Below are positions 52,626 to 60,385 of a stretch of 64,000 nucleotides of DNA, piece by piece (position 1 is the first letter of the stretch; the number at the start of each line of letters is the position of its first letter). Made by a program: the position numbers and the translations under genes. Source of the stretch: Aestuariibaculum lutulentum (GTDB lineage Bacteria; Bacteroidota; Bacteroidia; Flavobacteriales; Flavobacteriaceae); assembly GCF_032926325.1 (NCBI RefSeq), contig NZ_CP136709.1:2946501-3010500 (forward strand), read 5' to 3'. Under the pieces are notes generated by a model. It was given only the letters and a program-made list of their open reading frames with translations. It did no database searches and was not told where the DNA came from.

Positions 52626-53591
52626 TTAATTGTATACGGTGAAAGCCTTAAACATGTTTCTTTCTAAGGCGTTTGGTATTTCTGAGATAAGGACATAGTG
52701 TCCTTTATCCAGAAAAACCTGAAAAAATCCTGTTTCGCCCGCTTCTAAGTCTTCAACACCACCTAAAAAGGTTAATCCTGAAGGCGCAGGAGATCTAAGA
52801 GATGTGATATCTCCAGCATTAATCCATTTATTAAGAATTGGAATAAGTGTATCATTTTCAATTTTAACCAGATTCACATCATGCCCAAGAAAGGTTTCAT
52901 AACGTTTTTGGTCTTTAAAATGAACACTCAACTGATAATTTCCGGCTTTTAAAGAATCTTGAAATGTGATTCCTGTTTCACTTGACACGATAATATTATA
53001 TTGTGCCTCAGGTATTTTAGCATTACTTTTTTCTTTGGTAACAGTAATTTCTTTAAGCATGCCGTAAAACGCATGAGGCATGCCATCAGGCATACGAATA
53101 TAACATTCCATAGCGTATGTTCCCGGATCAAGGAATAGCGTTGTTTCAGCCTGGCTTTTGGGAGATAGTAAACCAACACCTCCATAAAATTTAACATCAT
53201 ACCACCATTTAGGAGTTTGTTCAAGAGCTTTCATGGCGGCTTCAAAATCATTTTTAATTAATGCTGAAAAGGCTGATTTAAAAGGTGGAACAAGTTCGTT
53301 TTTGTAAGTTTCTAAATTGACGCCGTTGGGTAATTTTTCTAAGATAAAAAAGTGGGTTTCTGTCGATTTATTGTTGTAACGAAATGTAGTCCATCCTGAT
53401 AGAAGAGTATCTGGTATTATAAAGTCCATCACGTTTGTGGTTACGTTCACAATATTTTCATCTAAAGACTTTAAATTAGATTCTTTAATGTGATTGTTGT
53501 TTTTACTTGTCTCCTTTTTACAGGATACTATTAAAAGCAAACTGAGAGTAATTAAGATAATGTGTTTTGAAAGTTTGAATTTTAAAATCAT
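52626..53591 (-). CDS. Lipoprotein with two cupredoxin-like repeats
   Basis: A 321-aa lipoprotein (lipobox LLIVSC, Cys 24). Two similar halves: VKFYGGVGLLSPKSQAETTL then LDPGTYAMECYI...GMLKEITV, and LTFLGGVEDLEAGETGFFQV then LDKGHYVLISEI...MFKAFTV. The PGTY...C...PHA...GM pattern resembles plastocyanin-type copper proteins, but the second half lacks the Cys/His copper ligands, so it may be structural. Function unknown. Own upstream region, next to sulfur genes. Confidence 0.65.
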   Translation of the reverse strand: MILKFKLSKHIILITLSLLLIVSCKKETSKNNNHIKESNLKSLDENIVNVTTNVMDFIIPDTLLSGWTTFRYNNKSTETHFFILEKLPNGVNLETYKNELVPPFKSAFSALIKNDFEAAMKALEQTPKWWYDVKFYGGVGLLSPKSQAETTLFLDPGTYAMECYIRMPDGMPHAFYGMLKEITVTKEKSNAKIPEAQYNIIVSSETGITFQDSLKAGNYQLSVHFKDQKRYETFLGHDVNLVKIENDTLIPILNKWINAGDITSLRSPAPSGLTFLGGVEDLEAGETGFFQVFLDKGHYVLISEIPNALERNMFKAFTVYN

Positions 53592-53768
53592 AATAGTGTT
53601 TTGTTTTATAAAATTTAGAAAACAGAATACGCTATTATAAATCAGGGATGATTTCAGTGTTCTTGCTAAGAATCAATATGTTAAATATAGGTAATTTTCT
53701 TCAATAAAATTACAGGGAGTGATAAATTAATTTATTGATTATTAATGATATATCGCTGATGGTGTGTT

Positions 53769-53800
53769 TAAAAAAAACCGCTTGATAAAGCGGTTTTTTA
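53769..53800. terminator. Bidirectional intrinsic terminator
   Basis: 12-bp stem AAAAAACCGCTT / AAGCGGTTTTTT with a 4-base loop, A and T runs on both sides. It ends the minus-strand TsdA-DsrE transcript (the DsrE stop is 18 bp upstream). Confidence 0.85.
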
Positions 53801-53817
53801 TGGGTTATAAAAGGAAT

Positions 53818-54231
53818 TTACTGACTTTCTTTTATGTAACCCCAACCTTCTTTTTGCTTAGATACAATTTCCAGAATACCGTCGGGTACTTGTTTGACGC
53901 CTTTAATAAGATCTTCGTCTTTGGTATTATGACGTTTCATGGTGCCCTGACAAATGACAAAGTCGATATTGTCTTTTTGAACCAGTTTGGCAACATCATC
54001 GGCGACTACCGATTTGTCTTTTAAAACCATATCCATAGCGCCGCTGTACATCACCACTTCGAATTGTGAATTCGGATAGGCTTCAGACATGGCTTTAACA
54101 TGCCGAACAGCGGCTTGATGTACTTTGGTATCGCCACTGGTAACATCGAATACTATTTTTACGGGTTTTTCCTGAGCGATGACAATCAAAGAGAGCAGGC
54201 ATGCCCAGATACAGCTGATTACTGTTTTCAT
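53818..54231 (-). CDS. Periplasmic DsrE-family protein
   Basis: A 137-aa protein with a signal peptide (VISCIWACLLSLIVIAQ). The mature DsrE/F-like fold reads KPVKIVFDVTSGDTKVHQAA, FEVVMYSGAMDMVL and DFVICQGTMKRH, with the conserved sulfur-carrying-type cysteine at C94. DsrE-like proteins bind or transfer sulfane sulfur. It is the last of three cotranscribed genes with the Tat-DsrE-like protein and the TsdA-like cytochrome, so a role in thiosulfate or persulfide handling outside the cytoplasm is likely. Confidence 0.82.
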   Translation of the reverse strand: MKTVISCIWACLLSLIVIAQEKPVKIVFDVTSGDTKVHQAAVRHVKAMSEAYPNSQFEVVMYSGAMDMVLKDKSVVADDVAKLVQKDNIDFVICQGTMKRHNTKDEDLIKGVKQVPDGILEIVSKQKEGWGYIKESQ

Positions 54232-54249
54232 TTTTATTACGTTTTAATA

Positions 54250-54924
54250 TTATTCACCAGCGAAGATATAGGCACATTGATGTGCTTGCGCTCTTTCAAG
54301 AGCCCAAACTCCTGATGGAACAAGCTTAACGTTTGGTAACATACCATTTACCCATTCCTGATATACTTTAGTTGGATCTAAGCCCATTTTTTCGGCTACT
54401 TTGCCGCTATAAACTTTAGTTGCCAAATCGCATGCACAAAACATGGCGCCACGTTCGTCTAAACTTTTTAGTCCACCAGGACCGTTTATTGGGTAATCGC
54501 CATCCTGTGGTTCGTAGAATGGATTTCTAACAGCAAATTCTTTTGTGTGATCTTTTACATTGAAAATTTCACCTAGTTTGTATTTTTTCCAGATTTCATC
54601 GTTAAGTGCCAGACATAGTCCACTATGGCGTAAAACAGTCATGGCTGTAATATCGGTATCAGGTGAGCCAGTTTCATTATTTGTTAAATAGAAGGCCCAG
54701 TTCCAGAGTATCGGCAATCCGTAGTGAGGCGTTGAACCATCATAAACTACACGATGAGTTCCTTTAATTTGGTCGAACCAATCGTAAGTTTCATTCATTT
54801 TTGATTCGTCAAAAATAGTGGTACTGGCGTAAATCGGATTCGTTAATACCGAAATAGTACTGGCTGTTGCTCCTAAGGCAAGTGCGCCTAAAAATTGTCG
54901 TCTAGTGTTGTTTGTTGTTTTCAT
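54250..54924 (-). CDS. Tat-exported DsrE-like protein
   Basis: A 224-aa protein with a textbook Tat signal (TRRQFLGALALGATASTIS, Arg 8-9). The mature part contains MTVLRHSGLCLALNDEIWKKY and the end LVPSGVWALERAQAHQC, the pattern of DsrE-like proteins linked to sulfur oxidation, plus two cysteines in MFCACD that could bind sulfur or a metal. Export by Tat implies a folded cofactor-carrying protein. It sits 2 bp after the TsdA-like cytochrome gene and 18 bp before DsrE. Confidence 0.75.
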   Translation of the reverse strand: MKTTNNTRRQFLGALALGATASTISVLTNPIYASTTIFDESKMNETYDWFDQIKGTHRVVYDGSTPHYGLPILWNWAFYLTNNETGSPDTDITAMTVLRHSGLCLALNDEIWKKYKLGEIFNVKDHTKEFAVRNPFYEPQDGDYPINGPGGLKSLDERGAMFCACDLATKVYSGKVAEKMGLDPTKVYQEWVNGMLPNVKLVPSGVWALERAQAHQCAYIFAGE

Positions 54925-54926
54925 AA

Positions 54927-55955
54927 TTATTTGGTTTTAGTAATGTTATAGGTTTTTTTGTAGTATTCCATAATAGGTTGAAATGGACCTATCTGGTGCT
55001 GTTCAGTTGAAAAAATATCGGCGTAAGGCGGGTAAGGGGTAGAGACGGGTTTCTTTTTTAAATCGGGGAAATCTTTTTCAGGATTTGATTTTAACGGGCG
55101 TTGCTGCATGTTTACATATCCAGCAACATCGTAAGCTTCCTCATCGGTTAAAACAGGAGCATCATAGGTGGTTCCGAAAGGCATATTGGCTTTTATAAAC
55201 TGGGCAGAAGTAATTACTCTAGCCATTCCTGCGCCATGATTATACGAATCTTCTCCCCAAAGAGGTGGATATTCATAGGTGAATCCGTTACTATCTTTAA
55301 CACCTAAACCGCTACTGGTATGGCATACGGCACAATTGTTTTCAAAGACGATCTTTCCATGAGCTAAATTCACAGGACGATTAGGTATTTTTAGTTTTAC
55401 AAACCCCTGACCTTCAATATTACCATCTTTCGGGGCATATCGGCTCAGGTATTCCAGATATTTTACGATAGCTTTCATTTCTTGACTATCTGCTGGAAGC
55501 ATATGGCCGTTCATACTCCGTTCCATGCATCCATTAATACGTTCTTCAATGGTGCCTATTTTATTTTCTCGTCCTCTAAACTGTGGAAAGCGCTGAATGA
55601 TGCCTATTAAGGGAGCCGAATAGGGTTTTGTTCCTGAGTTGAGATGACAATTTTTACAGGCTAAGCGATTTCCCTGATAAGCCATATTGGGGTTTCCGTT
55701 ATCGGGACCAATGTATTTAGGCGTCTCGTTGAATAATTCGTATCCGTATTTAATTATAGTATTAGCTTCGGAATCGTTCAATGACGCCACATCATAATTC
55801 ATGTAATAGATGTTAGGCATCTGTTTAGGAGTGTTTAGCGTGATAACATCGAAAAGTATGAGAACCAAAAAGATGGATAAAACGACAATAACACTAAAGC
55901 ATATAACGATTAGTCTACCTATTTTATTTATTATTTTAATGGGTTGATTATGCAT
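54927..55955 (-). CDS. tsdA: Dihaem cytochrome c, TsdA-like thiosulfate dehydrogenase
   Basis: Membrane-anchored (span about 18-38) periplasmic cytochrome c of 342 aa. Haem 1 CKNCH (100-104), haem 2 CAVCH (208-212). Between them, INGCMERSMNG (Cys 143) matches the segment that supplies the unusual cysteine axial ligand of haem 1 in TsdA, and NMPFG (about 255) offers a Met ligand to haem 2. TsdA oxidises thiosulfate to tetrathionate or the reverse. First of three genes with two DsrE-type proteins. AAACCA-N8-TGGTTT (56041-56060) is an upstream inverted repeat. Confidence 0.82.
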   Translation of the reverse strand: MHNQPIKIINKIGRLIVICFSVIVVLSIFLVLILFDVITLNTPKQMPNIYYMNYDVASLNDSEANTIIKYGYELFNETPKYIGPDNGNPNMAYQGNRLACKNCHLNSGTKPYSAPLIGIIQRFPQFRGRENKIGTIEERINGCMERSMNGHMLPADSQEMKAIVKYLEYLSRYAPKDGNIEGQGFVKLKIPNRPVNLAHGKIVFENNCAVCHTSSGLGVKDSNGFTYEYPPLWGEDSYNHGAGMARVITSAQFIKANMPFGTTYDAPVLTDEEAYDVAGYVNMQQRPLKSNPEKDFPDLKKKPVSTPYPPYADIFSTEQHQIGPFQPIMEYYKKTYNITKTK

Positions 55956-56040
55956 TGTTAGGGTTTAAAAAAAATAAGCAGTAGTTAAGGTTTTCTATAG
56001 AAAGGGGCAAACAGGTAGGTAAGGTAAATGTGACCGAAAT

Positions 56041-56060
56041 AAACCAAAGAATAATGGTTT
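56041..56060. promoter_or_regulatory. Inverted repeat upstream of the TsdA-like gene
   Basis: AAACCA-N8-TGGTTT, 86 bp before the tsdA-like ATG and about 60 bp past the end of the NifJ-like gene. Candidate operator for the sulfur operon; unassigned. Confidence 0.3.
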
Positions 56061-56122
56061 GCTGCAATCTGTAAATTAGGGTGTTGAGTAAAAATCTTAC
56101 TTAAAATTACAAAAAAATAAGT

Positions 56123-59100
56123 TTAGTTGTTAGTATAAGTTATTTTGTTGTTTATCAGATTGTTGGGTTGCGATATGTTTAGGTATGTTTTAAATTTATT
56201 ATTAATGTGATTTTGATAAGTTACCAGTGCTTTTTCAGCTGAATGATTATCATCTTTGAATAGTTTTGAAAATCGTTGTTCCAGTTTCAGATAGTCTGTA
56301 ATCTTAATACTTGGTGCTTTAGAATCTAGTTGTAGAGGTGGTTGACTATATTTTAGACGTCTTGGGTCATGACGGTAAAGCAGCCATTGTCCGGATTGTA
56401 CTGCTGCTTTGTGATATTGACTGGGTTTAGTCATGTCGATACCATGTGACTCGCTATGACAGTAAGCAATGATAATTGATGGTCCATTAAAACTTTCTGC
56501 TTCATTAAAGGCTTTTAAAGTTTGTTTCGGATTTGCCCCAATAGCAATTGATGCTACATAAACATTGCCATAGTTCACAGCCATTAAACCTAAATCCTTT
56601 TTTTGTTTTTTATTGCCATTAAAAGTAAATTTAGCTTCGGCACCAAAAGGAGTGGCTTTAGAGGCTTGTCCACCAGTATTATCATAAACTTCATTATCTA
56701 AAACCAGAATATTTACATTTTTACCAGAAGCCAATACATGGTCGATACCACTGAATCCTATATCGTAAGCCCAGCCATCACCACCAACAATCCAGATGCT
56801 TTTTTTAATAAAATTATCTGCTAAATTATAGAGTTGTTTGTGTTTATTAGTTTCAATTGTTTTTAAAATTGTTTTTAGCTGGTTCACATAAGTTCTCTGA
56901 TTGTGTATTTCCTTTCCATTGGTTTGTTTATTATTTAAAATATCGTAAACCAGTTTTAAAGGTAATTCGGGAGACAATTGTTTTAAAAGTTGTCTGGCTT
57001 GTGCTAACTGTTGGTCAATAGATAATTTATAACCTAAACCGAATTCGGCATTATCTTCAAATAGAGAGTTTGCCCAGGCAGGACCTTGTCCATTATTGTT
57101 TGTGCTCCAGGGGGTGGTTGGTAATGCACCTCCAAAAATAGAACTGGCACCCGTAGCATTTGCAATTAATAATCGGTCGCCGTAAAGTTGCGATAATAGT
57201 TTTAAGTAAGGTGCTTCACCACAGCCTTTAACGCCCATAGGGTATTTAAATAAGGGTTCCTGTAATTGCTGCTGACTCATTTTTGTAGTGTCAATTTTTG
57301 TTCGGTCAAATTCATGCATAGAATTGAAATAATCCCAGTTGTCGTCATTTGTTTTAGCTTGTTTATCTGTTAATTTTAAAGCTTTTGAGCTACAGGCATC
57401 AACACAGTTATTGCAGCCGTTACATTGGTTAGGATTGATTTGAATAGTATAATTTAAAAGATAGATTTCCCATTCTGTTTCTGTGGCTTTAATAGATTTA
57501 AAACCTTTAGGAGTCTGATTTAAATAAATATCGTCAAAGACTTTAATGCGTAAAGCCCCTTGTGGACAAGCCATACTGCAAACTCCGCATTGTGTACATA
57601 AATCAGTTTTCCACTCTGGTATATAAGATGTTGCTTCAATAGAGTTGAATTGTGAGGTGTTTGTGGGGTAGGTGCCATCTAAAGGTAGTGCACTAACGGG
57701 AATAGAATGCCCCTGGTTAGCAATTAGTTTTCCTAAAAAGGTGTTAGAAAATGGATTGCTATTTTCTGAGTTTAATATAACTTCGGAAGTATCAACCTTT
57801 TGGATATGTTGTTTTATCAATGCTATGGTTTCGGCATCTAAACACTGATTTGTTAGCGCCAAAAAACAAACTTGTAATGCTGAAACATTAAGGTTACTTG
57901 TAATTTCTAAATCTTGAATAGTTTCAATGTTTACAATCTTTAAAATGATTGATTTTTTAATGATTTTCGTTTGTACCGATTGAGATAATGATGTCCAGAA
58001 GTTTTTAGTCGTTAAATCAGAATTTACTAATAATAAACCGCCTGGTTTTAGAGTTTCTATAACCATATCGTTTTCTATAAAGTTTACGCTATCAGTGGCG
58101 ATAAAGTTGGCATTTTCAATTAGGTACGGAGCTTTTATAGGTTTGTTGTCTATTCGTAAATGTGATACATTTCTGGAGTTCGATTTTTTATAATCACACT
58201 CTGTATAGCCTTGAATGAACGTATGTTTTTTTGAACCGATAAGCTTTAATATCTGTTTAAAGTTTTCGCCAAGCGATTTGCGTTTGGTTTCGTAAAATAT
58301 AGCTTGATAAGATTGATTTATATAAAGATTTTCTTTTGTGGTTAAACTTAAGTGAGTTACATCGTCAGTAATGCTCACGGTAAAATGATTTTTAGGGCTG
58401 TTTTCCTTAAGGTTATCGAAAATTGCTTTGACCATGGTTGGCGTAAACTCTTTTGAAGATAAGCCATAGCGACCTCCAATGACTTGGGGTAAATGAGGTA
58501 TTTGATGAGTTTGAAATGCTTCAGTTAAAGACTGTAACACATCTAAATATAAAGGTTCACCGTTAGATCCTGGTTCTTTGGTTCGGTCTAAAACGGCTAC
58601 GGATTTGCAAGTTTTTGGTAAGGCTTCAATAAGATGTTTAGTGCTAAAAGGTCTGTACAATTTCACTTTAATCAAGCCTAGTTTTTCACCTTTTTGGTTT
58701 AAATACTGAATGGTTTCTTCAATGGTTTCAGTTGAAGATGCCATAGATATGATGATTGATTCTGCCTCAGGATGTCCGATATATTCGAATAATTTGTATG
58801 GTCTTCCGGTTAGGGTTTCGAATATTTCCATTGTATGTTGAACGATATCGGGACATGAGTTATATGTGGTATTTGTCGCTTCCCGACTTTGAAAAAACAC
58901 ATCGGCAGCTTGTGATGTTCCTTTGATAGTTGGTTTATTTGTATTTAAAGCACGATCACGATGTTCTTGAATAGCTTCGGAAGGGGTAAGTTGCTGAATG
59001 ATTTCATCGGTATTAGTTTTAATTTTAGAAATTTCGTGTGAGGTTCTGAAACCATCAAAAAAATGAATAAAAGGTATTCTACTTTTCAGACTGGCTACCT

Positions 59101-59572
59101 GGGCGATAAGAGCAAAGTCATGAGCCTCCTGAACCGAAGCACTGGCAAGCATAGCATAGCCGGATTGTCTAACAGCCATAACATCGCTGTGATCTCCAAA
59201 TACAGATAAAGCATGAGTTGCAATACTTCTAGTGGCAACATGAATAACATTAGGGGTAAGTTCTCCTGCAATTTTATAAAGGTTCGGTAGCATCAACAGT
59301 AAGCCTTGTGAGGCTGTAAAAGTTGATGATAACGCTCCGGTTATTAAGGCACCATGCATGGCGCCGGCAACACCTGCTTCACTTTGCATTTGATAAACAC
59401 TAGGTGTTAAACCTTGATAATTTATTTTGTTTTCAGCAGCCCATTGCTCAACCAGTTCGCTCATTTCTGATGCTGGAGTAATCGGGTAAATAGGCATCAC
59501 TTCATTGGTTTTGAAGGCGATTTTAGCCACAGCCTGATTGGCGTTTAGGATACTGTATTTTGAAGTTTTCAT
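56123..59572 (-). CDS. nifJ: NifJ-like pyruvate:ferredoxin/flavodoxin oxidoreductase lacking proximal cluster cysteines
   Basis: Single-chain 2-oxoacid:ferredoxin oxidoreductase, 1149 aa, usual domain order. N-terminal PITPASEMSEL; ferredoxin-type domain with two complete CxxCxxCxxxC motifs (CTQCGVCSMAC about 659, CNGCNNCVDAC about 714); thiamine domain GGDGWAYDIGFSGIDH and DNTGGQASKATP. In standard enzymes a third [4Fe-4S] cluster by the thiamine is held by four Cys (CxGCGE, TGCSS, AYSHC). Here the sites read VKGCGE, TGASS and AYCHSES, so three of four are missing. It lies 72 bp after osmC, behind a hairpin. Normal pyruvate-to-ferredoxin transfer is doubtful. Confidence 0.85.
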   Translation of the reverse strand: MKTSKYSILNANQAVAKIAFKTNEVMPIYPITPASEMSELVEQWAAENKINYQGLTPSVYQMQSEAGVAGAMHGALITGALSSTFTASQGLLLMLPNLYKIAGELTPNVIHVATRSIATHALSVFGDHSDVMAVRQSGYAMLASASVQEAHDFALIAQVASLKSRIPFIHFFDGFRTSHEISKIKTNTDEIIQQLTPSEAIQEHRDRALNTNKPTIKGTSQAADVFFQSREATNTTYNSCPDIVQHTMEIFETLTGRPYKLFEYIGHPEAESIIISMASSTETIEETIQYLNQKGEKLGLIKVKLYRPFSTKHLIEALPKTCKSVAVLDRTKEPGSNGEPLYLDVLQSLTEAFQTHQIPHLPQVIGGRYGLSSKEFTPTMVKAIFDNLKENSPKNHFTVSITDDVTHLSLTTKENLYINQSYQAIFYETKRKSLGENFKQILKLIGSKKHTFIQGYTECDYKKSNSRNVSHLRIDNKPIKAPYLIENANFIATDSVNFIENDMVIETLKPGGLLLVNSDLTTKNFWTSLSQSVQTKIIKKSIILKIVNIETIQDLEITSNLNVSALQVCFLALTNQCLDAETIALIKQHIQKVDTSEVILNSENSNPFSNTFLGKLIANQGHSIPVSALPLDGTYPTNTSQFNSIEATSYIPEWKTDLCTQCGVCSMACPQGALRIKVFDDIYLNQTPKGFKSIKATETEWEIYLLNYTIQINPNQCNGCNNCVDACSSKALKLTDKQAKTNDDNWDYFNSMHEFDRTKIDTTKMSQQQLQEPLFKYPMGVKGCGEAPYLKLLSQLYGDRLLIANATGASSIFGGALPTTPWSTNNNGQGPAWANSLFEDNAEFGLGYKLSIDQQLAQARQLLKQLSPELPLKLVYDILNNKQTNGKEIHNQRTYVNQLKTILKTIETNKHKQLYNLADNFIKKSIWIVGGDGWAYDIGFSGIDHVLASGKNVNILVLDNEVYDNTGGQASKATPFGAEAKFTFNGNKKQKKDLGLMAVNYGNVYVASIAIGANPKQTLKAFNEAESFNGPSIIIAYCHSESHGIDMTKPSQYHKAAVQSGQWLLYRHDPRRLKYSQPPLQLDSKAPSIKITDYLKLEQRFSKLFKDDNHSAEKALVTYQNHINNKFKTYLNISQPNNLINNKITYTNN

Positions 59573-59596
59573 GATGCTGGTTAAAAATTAAGTGAT

Positions 59597-59637
59597 AAAA
59601 AAATGGCTACCGGTTAGTTTATAGTAGCCATTTTTTT
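59597..59637. terminator. Hairpin terminator between osmC and nifJ
   Basis: AAAAAAATGGCTA / TAGCCATTTTTTT, a 13-bp stem with a 15-base loop region and U runs in both directions. On the minus strand it follows the osmC stop directly, and the U run ends 24 bp before the nifJ ATG, so it would attenuate read-through from osmC into nifJ. Confidence 0.75.
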
Positions 59638-59644
59638 GGTTAGC

Positions 59645-60199
59645 CTATTGTTTTACAATTTCTATTTTAACAGGCGTTGGGTTGGTAATCATGTCGAATA
59701 CCGGAGAGAATTTAGCAAGGTTTTCAAGTTGTTCTACGCTTGCATCAGATTTCACTTTTAAAGTAAAGGTGATACCGTCGAATCCGGTTCTAACTTCAGG
59801 ATCTAATCCTAAGAATCCGTGTAAGTCTAAGTTACCTTTTAAAGACGATTCGGCACCTTCAATGGTAATACCGTTTGCAGCGGCGTGGTAGACCATAGCT
59901 CCTGTTAAGCAAGATCCTAAAGCGTGTAATACAACTTCAGGTGGTGTAGCAGCAGTGTCGTTACCTAATAAAACGTTTGGGTGGTCACATTCCATAGTGA
60001 AGGTTTCTTGACGAGAAGTATCTTCTTGTCCTACGCCGTAAAATTCTTTAATGCTTGATACACAATGTCCGCCATCAATCCAGTTGTTTTTAGATCTGAA
60101 TTGGAATTTTGCTAATTCTGGATTTTGTTGAACTGCTCCAATGGTTTCTACTAATTGGTCTACGTTTACTCCGTTTTTTACATTTGCTGTTGTAATCAT
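59645..60199 (-). CDS. OsmC-family peroxiredoxin-like protein
   Basis: OsmC/Ohr superfamily protein of 184 aa, cytoplasmic. Beta strands NWIDGGHCVSSIKEFYG and FTMECDHPNVLLG are followed by the family motif HALGSCLTGAMVYHAAANGI, containing the redox cysteine on the long helix. Members reduce organic hydroperoxides or act on thiols. It is directly downstream of a sigma-54-type promoter (60255-60270), so its expression should need the neighbouring activator. Confidence 0.87.
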   Translation of the reverse strand: MITTANVKNGVNVDQLVETIGAVQQNPELAKFQFRSKNNWIDGGHCVSSIKEFYGVGQEDTSRQETFTMECDHPNVLLGNDTAATPPEVVLHALGSCLTGAMVYHAAANGITIEGAESSLKGNLDLHGFLGLDPEVRTGFDGITFTLKVKSDASVEQLENLAKFSPVFDMITNPTPVKIEIVKQ

Positions 60200-60254
60200 G
60201 TTTTCTAAATTTTAAATTGATTAATTTGATTAATTGATTCGTTGCCATAGTAAA

Positions 60255-60270
60255 TGCATTTGGCGTGCCA
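60255..60270 (-). promoter_or_regulatory. Sigma-54 (-24/-12) promoter of osmC-nifJ
   Basis: Minus strand TGGCACGCCAAATGCA: -24 GG and -12 GC with exactly 10 bases between them, one mismatch (ATGC for TTGC) from the TGGCACG-N4-TTGC consensus. It points at osmC, about 45 bp from the expected start site to the ATG. Confidence 0.85.
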
Positions 60271-60347
60271 AACTTTTTAAAATACTGAAAATCAATGATT
60301 TGCGTGATTGAAAGATGTGAAGTTAACTAACTGAAAATCGTATATTT

Positions 60348-60381
60348 ACGAAATTTCGTTAGTGTATTTACGAGATTTCGT
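60348..60381. promoter_or_regulatory. Two upstream activator sites for the sigma-54 activator
   Basis: ACGAAATTTCGT (60348-60359, perfect palindrome) and ACGAGATTTCGT (60370-60381, one mismatch), centres 22 bp apart, each preceded by TATTT. They lie about 110 and 132 bp upstream of the expected osmC start site and just after the stop codon of the activator gene, the usual place and pairing for a bacterial enhancer-binding protein. Confidence 0.75.
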
Positions 60382-60385
60382 GAAT

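Noticed and set aside
56123..59572. Nitrogen fixation suggested by the name nifJ
   Set aside because: No nif structural or assembly genes are near; NifJ-like enzymes occur widely without nitrogen fixation.
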